Source of the DNA: Peptococcaceae bacterium UBA5752
Lineage (GTDB): Bacteria; Bacillota; Dehalobacteriia; UBA4068
DNA length: 42,440 nt
NCBI GenBank assembly: GCA_002419055.1
Contig: DIFI01000004.1
Coordinates: 1-42,440 of the forward strand
Reading direction: 5' to 3'
The notes beneath the pieces are model-generated. The model was given only the letters and a program-made list of their open reading frames with translations, was not told the DNA's origin and did not search any database. Made by a program: the position numbers and the translations under genes. Below, one piece after another: positions 23,345 to 32,500 of the stretch. Positions within the stretch are counted from its first letter, which is position 1, and each line of letters opens with the position of its first letter.

Positions 23345-24154
23345 TTATTTTTTCTTAATAGGCACCTGCAGTTCCGTCAGCCAATCTTCTTCCTTTTCCT
23401 TATTCCAGATACCGTCAATATAACTTTCTCTGGGGTTGTCGATTGCTACATACCCGTTATCTTCAATCCATTTAAAAGCATAAGCATATGCGTGAGGCAA
23501 ATCGGCATATGAGCCTTTATGCATCACCGAGACCGCATTGATCGACTCAATCTTTTTAAACTTAATATCATCAAAATCATCCTTCATTTGGTCAATTGCT
23601 TCACAAAATTCGATATGAAAGTCCTTTTCCTTATATTCACCGTCAAGATAAACAATAAAACAATATTCAGGTATTGAACATTTTAGGTCCGGATACTTTG
23701 CTGTGACCTTTGCGCCAATGGCCGGGATAAGCTGAAAATAGGAATCATAGCTGGGCACAGTCAGCCTCGTGGAATAAACAATACATTCGGGCAGTTCTTT
23801 GATCGTCGCATGATAATTCATAATAACCTCCTCCGTATGACCGGATAGTATAAATTCGATTCGGGAGAGCTGGTCCTGGCAACAGTCCAATTCGGCAATC
23901 AGTTCAGCTTTGCGCTTTTGCAGTATGCTTTGGCATTTGCCGCCGGATAAAACTAATTTTATCTCATCAATAGATAACCCAATTTGCCGTAACGATTGGA
24001 TTTGGTGAAGCTGAAGCAACTGCTGTGAAGAATAAAACCGGTAGCCGGTGAATTTATCTGTCTGCTCCGGTTTCAACAACCCGATTTCATCATAATAGCG
24101 CAAAGTCTTGATTGTCGTTTTACACATCTTTGAAAAATCGCCGATTCGGTACAA
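23345..24154 (-). CDS. MerR-family regulator with GyrI-like effector domain
   Basis: The 269-residue protein has a MerR winged helix at ~1-70 (YRIGDFSKMCKTTIKTLRYYDEIGLL, given here in parts: YRIGDFSK, TTIKTLRYYDEIGLL) and a coiled dimerisation helix to ~105. Residues ~112-269 are a GyrI-like (BmrR-type) ligand domain with VSVMHKGSYADLPHAY. I choose the TTG at 24154: AGGAGG lies 9 bases upstream and the motif begins right there. An earlier ATG at 24241 would lie upstream of the promoter. Regulators of this build bind hydrophobic drugs and activate exporters, but no obvious target gene is adjacent, so only self-control is visible. Confidence 0.85.
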   Translation of the reverse strand: MYRIGDFSKMCKTTIKTLRYYDEIGLLKPEQTDKFTGYRFYSSQQLLQLHQIQSLRQIGLSIDEIKLVLSGGKCQSILQKRKAELIAELDCCQDQLSRIEFILSGHTEEVIMNYHATIKELPECIVYSTRLTVPSYDSYFQLIPAIGAKVTAKYPDLKCSIPEYCFIVYLDGEYKEKDFHIEFCEAIDQMKDDFDDIKFKKIESINAVSVMHKGSYADLPHAYAYAFKWIEDNGYVAIDNPRESYIDGIWNKEKEEDWLTELQVPIKKK

Positions 24155-24182
24155 AAGACAACGCCTCCTTCCTCGTAAATTT

Positions 24183-24213
24183 ATACTACAATCTCCGGTA
24201 AGGGGAGAGTCAA
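24183..24213 (-). promoter_or_regulatory. MerR-type promoter with 19-base spacer and dyad
   Basis: TTGACT (24208-24213) and TAGTAT (24183-24188) are 19 bases apart, the overlong spacing that MerR proteins correct by bending DNA. The spacer holds the dyad TCTCC-N7-GGAGA (24192-24208). It is directly upstream of the MerR gene. Confidence 0.8.
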
Positions 24214-24360
24214 CTATTATTTGTAAATAATTATAATACAAATTTTTGATATGTAAAATCTTTACAGGTTAAAATTACCTATATTTTATTATTGTTTTAA
24301 CGAGTCTTTAAATTATATAATAGTAAATATATAAACGATTAATAAAGAAATGAGAGTACA

Positions 24361-24885
24361 ATGGGTTTATCAAAGATAGAAAAGATATTTTTTTATGGCT
24401 GCATCCAGGAAGCATTACAATCATACGAACTAAATAAATTAAATCATTTTGTGCAGCATCGAGGTTTCAACCGCCTGGACCATTGTATTGCGGTCGCTTT
24501 AATCAGTTATAAACTTGGGCTATTGTTTGATATTGATATCGACGCAAGAAGCATGATCCGCGGCGCATTGATGCATGATTTTTATCTCTACGATTGGCGC
24601 AATCAAACAGGCCGCAAGGGCGGTATGTTTCATTGTTTTACTCATCCTCAAGAGGCCTGCAATACCGCTGCCGAACATTTTGAGATCAACAGTTTAGAAC
24701 AAAATATCATTTTACGCCACATGTGGCCGCTGACCGTTGTTCCGCCGACATGCTATGAGGCTTTAATAGTCAGTTTGGCAGATAAATATTGTACTATTAA
24801 AGAAGTGCTGCGTTCTCGCAAAAACTTTCAAAGGACTGCCATCATAGCGGAATTAAACAGTAACGGCTCTAAAGCGGCAGTTTGA
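24361..24885 (+). CDS. HD-domain phosphohydrolase
   Basis: A 174-residue protein with an HD metal-site pattern: His41 in RLDHCIAVA, His72-Asp73 in ALMHDFYLYDW and a late Asp in SLADKYC. It covers a single HD domain with no sensor or GYP motif, like many small uncharacterised HD hydrolases that act on nucleotides or other phosphoesters. The ribosome site is a modest GAGAG. It is divergent from the MerR gene and ends at its own terminator. Confidence 0.8.
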   Translation: MGLSKIEKIFFYGCIQEALQSYELNKLNHFVQHRGFNRLDHCIAVALISYKLGLLFDIDIDARSMIRGALMHDFYLYDWRNQTGRKGGMFHCFTHPQEACNTAAEHFEINSLEQNIILRHMWPLTVVPPTCYEALIVSLADKYCTIKEVLRSRKNFQRTAIIAELNSNGSKAAV

Positions 24886-24918
24886 TTAGGGGTACAGGGT
24901 TAATTAAACTTAAAATTT

Positions 24919-24944
24919 ATGGCTAAGAAATCTTAGCCATTTTT
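24919..24944 (+). terminator. Terminator after the HD gene
   Basis: ATGGCTAAGA pairs with TCTTAGCCAT and is followed by TTTT. It separates the HD gene from the selenoprotein gene. Confidence 0.75.
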
Positions 24945-24989
24945 ACTTTGTATTAATTTCGTAATGTCGCAAAGACTATTAAAACAACG

Positions 24990-25002
24990 GTGACATAGTC
25001 AC
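24990..25002 (+). promoter_or_regulatory. Short inverted repeat upstream of the selenoprotein gene
   Basis: GTGAC-ATA-GTCAC is a perfect 5-bp inverted repeat with a 3-base centre, 52 bases before the start codon at 25054. It may be an operator; no known regulator site matches it closely. Confidence 0.3.
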
Positions 25003-25053
25003 AGTAAAAACTTTTAATAAATGTTATTTTTTTATTAAATGGAGGTGATAACG

Positions 25054-25350
25054 ATGATAAACGTAAATGATTCAGCAGGAAAAAAATTCAAGGAACTTGC
25101 AGCTAAAACTGATAACCCTGGAAATCAAATGTTACGTATATCCTTGAACGGTTTTGGCTGAGGAGGACCCCGTTTGGGATTAACTCTGGATGAGTTAAAA
25201 GACAACAACGACATTATCGAGGAAACAGGCGGTATTAAGGTTATATACGCAAAAAAAATTGCCGGTAATTTAAACAATCTAACAATCAATTACTCGGATA
25301 AATGGTATAATAAGGGATTTTATATCACTGGCGGTAATTCATGTTCCTAG
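25054..25350 (+). CDS. HesB/IscA-like selenoprotein (in-frame UGA = Sec36)
   Basis: The frame ATG 25054 to TAG 25348-25350 holds a single in-frame TGA at 25159-25161 and encodes 98 residues if that codon is selenocysteine. Around it the protein reads SLNGFG-U-GGPRLGLTLDEL, the conserved core of HesB/IscA-like proteins, where Cys is normal at that place; selenocysteine forms of this family are known in anaerobic bacteria. Frame, domain and length run on past the TGA without a break, ending GGNSCS. A strong GGAGGTGAT ribosome site precedes the ATG, and a bacterial SECIS-like hairpin follows the UGA. A standard gene caller would miss or split it. No sel genes are in this window. Likely an Fe-S or redox role, unproven. 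Confidence 0.85.
25180..25198 (+). promoter_or_regulatory. Bacterial SECIS-like hairpin
   Basis: TTAACTC-TGGAT-GAGTTAA is a perfect 7-bp stem with a 5-base loop containing G, at 19-37 bases after the UGA. Bacterial SECIS elements are stem-loops at about this distance with a G near the loop start. It lies inside the coding sequence, as expected for bacteria. Confidence 0.75.
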
Positions 25351-25991
25351 TTACTAAATTCTTCGCTTCTAGATTTTAGCAACGAAATGATTTCATCATC
25401 ATTGACCTGGTCAAAATCCTTATAATAAGCGCCAACAGATCCCAAATAATTACTATCCGAAGACAGTGATACCAAATCATCAGCTAACAGCTTAAGTTTT
25501 TGAGCCGTTTGATATGGAGTAACAGGAATTGCCACCACTATTTTTCGGGGATTGCGACTGCGCAGTTCTTCAATAGCTGCTATCATAGTCAGACCTGTGG
25601 CGATGCCATCGTCTACTATGATAGCAGTTTTCCCTTCTACTGGTATTTCCTTTATTTCTCCCGTATACATTTCCCGGCGACGCTTTATTTCCGACCGCAC
25701 TCTCGTGATTTCTTTTGCCAGCCAAAATTGATCTATTGCTCCAATTTTTGACGGATTACAGATCGGCTGGCCGTCTTCCGCTAGCGCACATATTGCATAT
25801 TCATCATCTAACGGATCACCGATCTTTTTTGTGATAACAAGATCAAGAGGCGCATGGAGCTTTTTGGCGATTTCGGCAGCTATAACTACACCGCCTCTCG
25901 GCAAAGCAAATATGATAACATCGTCGCTATGATAATCGCTCAGAGCATCAGCAAGCCTACTGCCGGCATCGCGTCTGTCATTAAATATCAT
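25347..25991 (-). CDS. Phosphoribosyltransferase-family protein
   Basis: A 214-residue type I phosphoribosyltransferase fold: IFALPRGGVVIAAEIAK near the N-terminus and the PRPP-binding motif AIIVDDGIATGLT at ~118-131. Proteins of this branch are often of unknown substrate and not nucleotide-salvage enzymes proper. I start at ATG 25991, with AGGAGGG 6 bases upstream, rather than an ATG further up. Its stop overlaps the selenoprotein stop by two bases on the opposite strand, so the two genes are tail to tail without space for a terminator. Confidence 0.85.
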   Translation of the reverse strand: MIFNDRRDAGSRLADALSDYHSDDVIIFALPRGGVVIAAEIAKKLHAPLDLVITKKIGDPLDDEYAICALAEDGQPICNPSKIGAIDQFWLAKEITRVRSEIKRRREMYTGEIKEIPVEGKTAIIVDDGIATGLTMIAAIEELRSRNPRKIVVAIPVTPYQTAQKLKLLADDLVSLSSDSNYLGSVGAYYKDFDQVNDDEIISLLKSRSEEFSN

Positions 25992-26062
25992 CGTTTTCCC
26001 TCCTTTGCCTATTATCATGCACTGACAGACCTTTGTTGATACCGGCTTATATATTTAATTAC

Positions 26063-26100
26063 AAAAAAACCGCCCGATAATAAAGACGGGCGGTTTTTTT
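26063..26100. terminator. Strong terminator at the end of the NRPS-signalling run
   Basis: AAAACCGCCCG pairs perfectly with CGGGCGGTTTT around a ten-base loop and has long A and T tracts on both sides, so it works on both strands. It ends the transcript of the response-regulator gene. Confidence 0.9.
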
Positions 26101-26116
26101 GATTAAAAAGTTATAA

Positions 26117-27643
26117 TTAAATATCCTTTGTAGGTATCTTTACTTCATAAGCAAATAGCTCATCTTTGATTATTTCTTCAAAATCAGACATCCTGCTAAC
26201 AAAGGCGTCAACGACCTGCTTATCAAACTGGGTGCCCGAACCTTGTATCAGCTGAGACATAGCATCATTAAATTTAAGTTTGGAACGGTAATGACGGTCG
26301 GACAACATGGCATCAAAAGCGTCACCAACTGCAATAATTCTTGCCATGAACGGTATCTCATCGCTTTTCAGCCCGCTGGGATATCCCCGCCCATCGACGC
26401 GCTCATGATGACATTTGACTATCGGCACCACTTCCTTAAACATAGATATAGCCGAAAGAATTTTGGCACCCCTTTCTGGGTGTTTTTTTATTTCCTCATA
26501 TTCTCTATCATTGAGCTTTTCCGTCTTAAAGAGGATATCGTCAGAGGTACCTATCTTGCCTACATCATGGAATATACCGCTGATCCGCAGCAGTTCAAGC
26601 TCATTATTGGTAAGATCAAACACCTTGCCTATTTCTACAGCGAAATAAGCTACCCGGTCCGAATGGCCGCGGGTATAGATATCCTTCGCATCGACAACCA
26701 GCCTTAAGGCTTCAATGGTGTCCATGTACCTTTCGCGGAGTTCATCGTATGTTCTGTTCAACTCATCATTTTTAATGTTGACTAAAGAGTGCAGGAATGC
26801 ATTGCTGATCGAAGAGCCCGCCTGGCTCGCGAATATTTCCAGAAGCTTTATGCCATCGTCGAGATTATCGCCTTCGACAACAATAATGCCTATGTCCTGC
26901 ATAAACTCATTCATCAAAGGAATGATCACCTGATGCTCAAGTCTTACGACTTTGCCGTTGATTCTGGCATTACCGATCTGCTCCATCAGCAGAGGATCGA
27001 GCATTTCCATAAAATCTTCGATTTCCGCTTTATACTTGCCGATCCCTTTAAATATACTGTTATTGCCGCTGCTAAGGTTGGTTACATCGTCAACCAGTAT
27101 AAACGCATCTCTGCTTCTGACCAAAGAGAGGATTTCCGTCAGTATTTCCTCAAGGATGGAGCCTATGGGCTGGAGCTGATAAATTTTTGGAACGGCCTGC
27201 AATATTCTGTTCAAACCATCTTGAAATTTCTTAATTGTGCGCATTTGGGAAATCGATTTTATTCCCGATTCGACCAACAACAGCAGTTGGTCAAATTTAT
27301 CGCCTTTTTCACAATATCCCTGGATATCCAATGCTTTAATGGTTTCCAGCGGCGGGGCGAGATCCTTATGCCCTGTCAGCAGAAGAATATATATTTCGTT
27401 ATCGAATTCTCTGATTCTTTCTACTACTTTATCACCGTGGATAGGATACATCAGATAATCCAATATCAGCATATCGAACTTTTGGTCGCGGATCATTTCA
27501 ATAGCTTCGAGAGGGTCCGTCGTTCCGGTGTAATAATAACCACTTCTTTTCAGCATAACCGACAGAGAATCAATTATTCCGGGTTCATCATCCAAAATAA
27601 TTATTCTATAGTCAGCAGAAACTTGATTCTTTGTAATTCTCAT
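26117..27643 (-). CDS. Response regulator: REC, GAF-like, HD-GYP
   Basis: A 508-residue protein. The receiver domain (~10-130) has the acidic pair LDDE, phospho-acceptor Asp62 in LILDYLM, a Thr in LLTGHKD and Lys in YCEKGD. A middle part (~150-300) resembles a GAF-type sensor. The C-terminal HD-GYP domain (~325-490) is complete, with GHSDRVAYF, FHDVGKIG and HHERVDGRGYP, so it should hydrolyse c-di-GMP. The start follows the histidine kinase stop with no gap (TAA-ATG), showing they are partners. Phosphorylation would then tune c-di-GMP breakdown. Confidence 0.93.
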   Translation of the reverse strand: MRITKNQVSADYRIIILDDEPGIIDSLSVMLKRSGYYYTGTTDPLEAIEMIRDQKFDMLILDYLMYPIHGDKVVERIREFDNEIYILLLTGHKDLAPPLETIKALDIQGYCEKGDKFDQLLLLVESGIKSISQMRTIKKFQDGLNRILQAVPKIYQLQPIGSILEEILTEILSLVRSRDAFILVDDVTNLSSGNNSIFKGIGKYKAEIEDFMEMLDPLLMEQIGNARINGKVVRLEHQVIIPLMNEFMQDIGIIVVEGDNLDDGIKLLEIFASQAGSSISNAFLHSLVNIKNDELNRTYDELRERYMDTIEALRLVVDAKDIYTRGHSDRVAYFAVEIGKVFDLTNNELELLRISGIFHDVGKIGTSDDILFKTEKLNDREYEEIKKHPERGAKILSAISMFKEVVPIVKCHHERVDGRGYPSGLKSDEIPFMARIIAVGDAFDAMLSDRHYRSKLKFNDAMSQLIQGSGTQFDKQVVDAFVSRMSDFEEIIKDELFAYEVKIPTKDI

Positions 27644-29479
27644 TTAAGACACCCCCATTTGCTGCGACTTAAGGTAGGGAATAGTAATTATAAAAGTCGT
27701 ACCGACATTTTCCGCAGTTTCAAATTCCATATTACCAAAAAAACGACCTTTGATAGTAGAATACGACATATATAGCCCTAGTCCTGTTCCGTTTTTGCCT
27801 TTTGTGGTTAACATTTCTTTAAAAAGTTTATCTTGTACTTTTGGAGGTATTCCTTTGCCGTAGTCTCGGATCTTAAATATGACATTGCTCTGGTCTTTGG
27901 TGATCTCAAAATCGATGACGCCTTCTCTTCCATCATAAGCCTGAACGGCGTTAGTAATGATATTGTTTATCACCTGAATCAGGTTAATTATTTCTCCCTG
28001 AATCTCGGTATTGAGGTCAATGTCAAATTTTTCATTAAGAACACAATGATACTGCTTTAATGCGTGCTTCATCAAAACACCTATTCTTTTTACCAACTCG
28101 CCCACACAAAATTTCTCACTTGCAGAGTAATTGAGCTGTACTGCCTGCCCTTTGACAGCGTTAATTATGTCAGTCATATAGCCGCAGTACGGTCTCATCT
28201 TTTGTAGCCAACCCTGCATTTCTGCAGCTATTTCCCGATGGTCATCAACGTTTACCCTGATATCCTCGATAGAGACCTTATATTCGTCAACCAGATCGGT
28301 TAAGGCTTCGATACCCCCTGCCAAAGACATAATGGGAGTTTTCAGGTTATGGGCAATGCCGCCGATCATTTGCCCCAAAGATGCCATACGCTCCTTTTCC
28401 ATCAAAACTTCCTGATTACTTTTGATGATTTCGATATTCTTTTTATGTTCGGTGATATCTTGGAAGAGGATAATCGAGCCTAAAAAATGCTGATTGGAAA
28501 ACATCGGTGTGATCTCAATTTCAAAATATTTATCAAAATTAGGGCCGACCATATGTTCTTCAGTGCTAAAGCAACCTTTTCGCTCAATAGCTCCTATCCA
28601 TTTTGCACTATTTTCTTCGTTAAAATATTTGCCTCGAAATTTAGCAAATATCTCCGACAGGTTGTCTTTTCTTTTTGGCATGATAATACCCTTAAATGTA
28701 TCAACAAAAGTTTGGTTAAAATCAATGATTTCCAACTTGTCATTAATAATTATATAGCTTTCGGAAATCAGATCGACGATTTTCTGCAGAGCCACGGGAA
28801 CAACATTTAAAAAATCAAACTTAAATATGGCAATCATAAATAACAGCATCGAAAAGGCAAAAGAGATATTTTCAAAAAAAACCGGCATCTCCACCAATTT
28901 CGTCGTACTGGCAATTACCACTGATAAAGGCAAGAAGATGGCTACCGCTATCAGAAAGGATTGTTTGGAAAAAAAGCCGGAATTCTTGATAGAGAAAACA
29001 AACAAATATAAAATGCCGATAACTATACAGCCATATGAGTATATCTCATGAAATAGATAATAAGGTCCATATTCAAATTGCGTACTGATAAAACTGGCCT
29101 TAATAATAAAAAGCTGCTGATAGTGACCGGTAAAAATGATCGCAAGCGATATCGCCGGCACAATATATAGCAGCAGTAGCTTCCAGGAAAAGTTCACCCG
29201 CGTCTTGGCAAATACGATACCTGTCATCATTAGCGAAATAGGCAGCAGGCAAACTCCCACATAGACGAGCTTTTCTAAAATAACAATATGATTGTTGGTT
29301 TCCACAAAGATTTGTATCAATCTCATCGCAGACCAGAACAATGTAAAAATGATCACACTCAAAAATGAATAGTGGATCTGCTTCTTATTTTTCAACCTGA
29401 ACCAGATAATAATCAAAACCACCATCGTTAAAGTGGATATTATTGATAAAGCCTGCAGTAAAACAACATTAGTAAACAT
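27644..29479 (-). CDS. Histidine kinase with 7TM sensor and PAS domain
   Basis: The 611-residue protein has seven hydrophobic helices (~5-220, the 7TM histidine-kinase sensor type), a PAS domain (~232-345), a dimerisation helix pair and a HATPase domain (~480-605) with NNIITNAVQA, RDYGKGIPP and GTGLGL. The phospho-acceptor is His377 in GGIAHNLKTPI: the residue after His is Asn, not the usual Glu, a departure that can reduce phosphatase or kinase activity. It sits 40 bases after the NRPS stop and touches the response regulator gene, so all three may share a transcript. Confidence 0.92.
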   Translation of the reverse strand: MFTNVVLLQALSIISTLTMVVLIIIWFRLKNKKQIHYSFLSVIIFTLFWSAMRLIQIFVETNNHIVILEKLVYVGVCLLPISLMMTGIVFAKTRVNFSWKLLLLYIVPAISLAIIFTGHYQQLFIIKASFISTQFEYGPYYLFHEIYSYGCIVIGILYLFVFSIKNSGFFSKQSFLIAVAIFLPLSVVIASTTKLVEMPVFFENISFAFSMLLFMIAIFKFDFLNVVPVALQKIVDLISESYIIINDKLEIIDFNQTFVDTFKGIIMPKRKDNLSEIFAKFRGKYFNEENSAKWIGAIERKGCFSTEEHMVGPNFDKYFEIEITPMFSNQHFLGSIILFQDITEHKKNIEIIKSNQEVLMEKERMASLGQMIGGIAHNLKTPIMSLAGGIEALTDLVDEYKVSIEDIRVNVDDHREIAAEMQGWLQKMRPYCGYMTDIINAVKGQAVQLNYSASEKFCVGELVKRIGVLMKHALKQYHCVLNEKFDIDLNTEIQGEIINLIQVINNIITNAVQAYDGREGVIDFEITKDQSNVIFKIRDYGKGIPPKVQDKLFKEMLTTKGKNGTGLGLYMSYSTIKGRFFGNMEFETAENVGTTFIITIPYLKSQQMGVS

Positions 29480-29519
29480 AATTCAATCCTTTGTGTTAGC
29501 TTTCATATATAGACACAGC

Positions 29520-32500
29520 CTAAACGATCTGACCCGCTTCGGCTGAAAGAAAACTGACGCTTTTCATATATCCCAGCACCTTTGACAAGTAAAATTTATC
29601 AATGATAGGCCAGTCAAAACCAGCTTTGGCCAGATAATCCACAGTGAAATCAGCCTTGATATCCAACGACGCGCCATGAGCCAAGTCTCCCGTTTCGTTC
29701 AGATAAACCAACATCCCCTGCAAGGGGTTGCGTTTGTTTTTACTCTTTAGCTCTTCCATGAACAACTTCTCTATCTGGGCTCTGTTTAAAGGTTTGATTG
29801 CTATATTAATACTTTTTAACATCTTCAGCAATTGGCTGATGCTGAGCATCTTGTTGTTAAATATATGGAATATCCTATTTTCGGACTCATTCGTTTCTGC
29901 AATATTAACAATCGCCCGCGCCGCATAATCAACTGGCGTAAATTCGATCTTTTCCGCTAAAATGCCCTCTGAGATGATACCGGTATTGACAATTGAGCCG
30001 AAGGCACTGTAAAAGGCATTATCGGTAATGTTTTGTTGGAAAAAACCGTCGCTATATCTGCCTGTCAAATTGCCCATGCGGAAAATAGTTGCCTTCAAAC
30101 CCCTTTCAGCAGCTTTGAGCAGGCAATTCTCCGCCTCAAACTTGCTTCTGACATAAATATTGCCCAAAACATCCTGTCCCACATAGAAATCCCGTTCCGT
30201 ATATTCGCCGTTAATAATGTTATCTACAAGATAGTTGCCAGTCACCGAAACAGTCGAAATATGGTTTAGCTTGATATCATACCTAAGCGCAAAATCGACT
30301 ACTTCACTGGTTCCTTTGACGTTGACCTTCTCAATTTGCGAGTAATCGCCGAAATATTTAACCATTGCGGCCGAATGGATAATACAGTCGATCTGTTTGC
30401 CCAAAGCATCGTATTGCTCCGAAGTAAGGCCTAGTTTTTTTAAAGTAATGTCGCCGTTTAAACAAACTATTCTCTTGCCGACATAAGGCAAATATTTTTT
30501 GCCGAAATATAGTGCAAGCGTTTTATTCAACCTGTTTTCTGCAGCTGCCTGGTTTTCACCGCGGACCAGGCAATAAACGATGCTGTGGCTGCTTCCCAAC
30601 AGTTCGCTCAAAATGTGGACGCCCAAAAATCCGGTTACTCCAGTCAACAATACCCGTCTGATTTCCCTTTTGGTCAAAACATCGCATTTCTCATCCGGCC
30701 ATTTAACCTCGGCAATATTGCTTAAAATAAGCTTTTGCTCCGGCTTATCTGCCATCTCTCCTTGGATTTTTCCGGCAAGCTCCCGCACCGTAGGGTACAG
30801 ATAAAAATCATTGGCGGTGAGGCCCCAATTATGTTCATATATTTTTGAGTAAATCACCAGCACCGATAAAGAGTCTCCGCCGAGATCGAACAGGTTATCA
30901 TCAATGCCGACAGCTCTTTTTACCTCTGTGTTGGCCCACAGCGCTTCCTCAAAAGCTGCGGCCAACAATCTTTCTATCTCGTTTCGCGGCTGCACGTAAA
31001 CAGCTTCGCTTTCTCCGCCGCTTGGCGTTGGCAGCGCCTTTTTATCCAATTTGCCATTGGCGGAAAGCGGTACTGCCTCTAGCCTGACAAAGTAAGATGG
31101 TATCATATATTCCGGCAGATCGGTTGAAAGAAAATGTTTGAGACGTCTGCCCGAAATTTCATTATTGCTGACATAATAAGCACAGAGGTATTTTTTATCG
31201 TCCTGTTCAATACCCGTCACCACTACCTCTTTTATTTCCGGATGGAGCAGCAGTTTCTTTTCGACTTCTGCCAACTCGATCCTGAAACCGCGTATTTTTA
31301 CCTGATGGTCAACCCTGCCCAAATACTCGATATCGCCTTCGGCATACCATCTGGCAAGGTCTCCCGTTTGGTATAACCGATCATCGGCATCATAGGGGTT
31401 AGGTATAAACTTCTCGGCAGTAAGCTGTGGATTGTTGATATATCCCCTGGCCACGCCGATCCCGCCGATATACAGTTCTCCGGCAATACCGATCGGCAGC
31501 AGGTTGTGATGCTTGTCCAATATATATAACTTTATATTATCTATCGGCTTGCCGATAGGCACGGTATTCAATTCCACACGGGGCGAACAATCGAAACTTG
31601 ATACATCGATTGCGGCCTCGGTCGGACCATAAAGATTGGTCAGTTTGGTACCAAAAGCTGCATTTAGCAATTGATTAAACTTTTTTGTCTGTTGGAGGCT
31701 TAAGGCTTCGCCGCTGGCAAATACCTGCTGTAGTGAAGACAAGTCGTCAATATGATCATAGCTATCACAAAACTTGAGAAACATTGCCAACATTGAAGGC
31801 ACAAAGTGCATAGTGGTAACCCGATATTTTTTGATGCCTTCAATAATTACCCGCGGGTCTTTTTCTCCGCCCGGCTCGAGCAGGCAAACTTTGGCTCCGA
31901 CCAAAGACCACCAAATCAGCTCCCAAACCGATACGTCAAAAGAAAAAGGAGTCTTTTGCAAAATAACGCTATCCTTATTTAACGGGTACTTTTTCTGCAT
32001 CCAGTTCAACCTATTGACGAGGCTGCGGTGTTCCGTCATCACACCTTTGGGTTTGCCGGTTGATCCTGAGGTATAGATGATATAAGCTAGATCCCGCGGT
32101 GAACTGATATACACAGGCTCTGTCTTATCCTCATCATATAAAGCCGCGTCAGACAGATTGATTACCTCTGCCTGATAAAACGAGGCTGTTTTTATCTCGT
32201 CATTAATCAGCATGATCTTTGCTTCGCAGTCATCGAGCACATATTTTATCCTATCTTCTGGATATGTGGGATTAACAGGCAAATAAGCTCCGCCTGCTTT
32301 GAGAATACCCATAATGCCGATGATCAATTCCAATGATCGGTCGAGCATCAGCGCGACCACGCTGTCGTTTATAACACCCCTGGCGCGCAAAACATTGGCC
32401 AGAGCATTGGCTTTTTCGTTTAACTCCCTATATGTCAGGCTCTGATCCCTATACATTACGGCTATACAATCAGGTGTTTTTTGCACCTGGTCAGAAAATA

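Noticed and set aside
23345..24241. Upstream ATG start for the MerR regulator
   Set aside because: That ATG would lie before the -35 box; the TTG at 24154 has an AGGAGG site and begins at the conserved motif.
25054..25161. Reading the HesB-like gene as a 35-codon peptide or a pseudogene
   Set aside because: The frame, family motif and ribosome site are intact, only one UGA occurs and it is at the conserved Cys position, with a SECIS-like hairpin after it.
26789..27775. 328-codon plus-strand frame opposite the response regulator
   Set aside because: It is a shadow of the well-supported REC-HD-GYP gene on the other strand.
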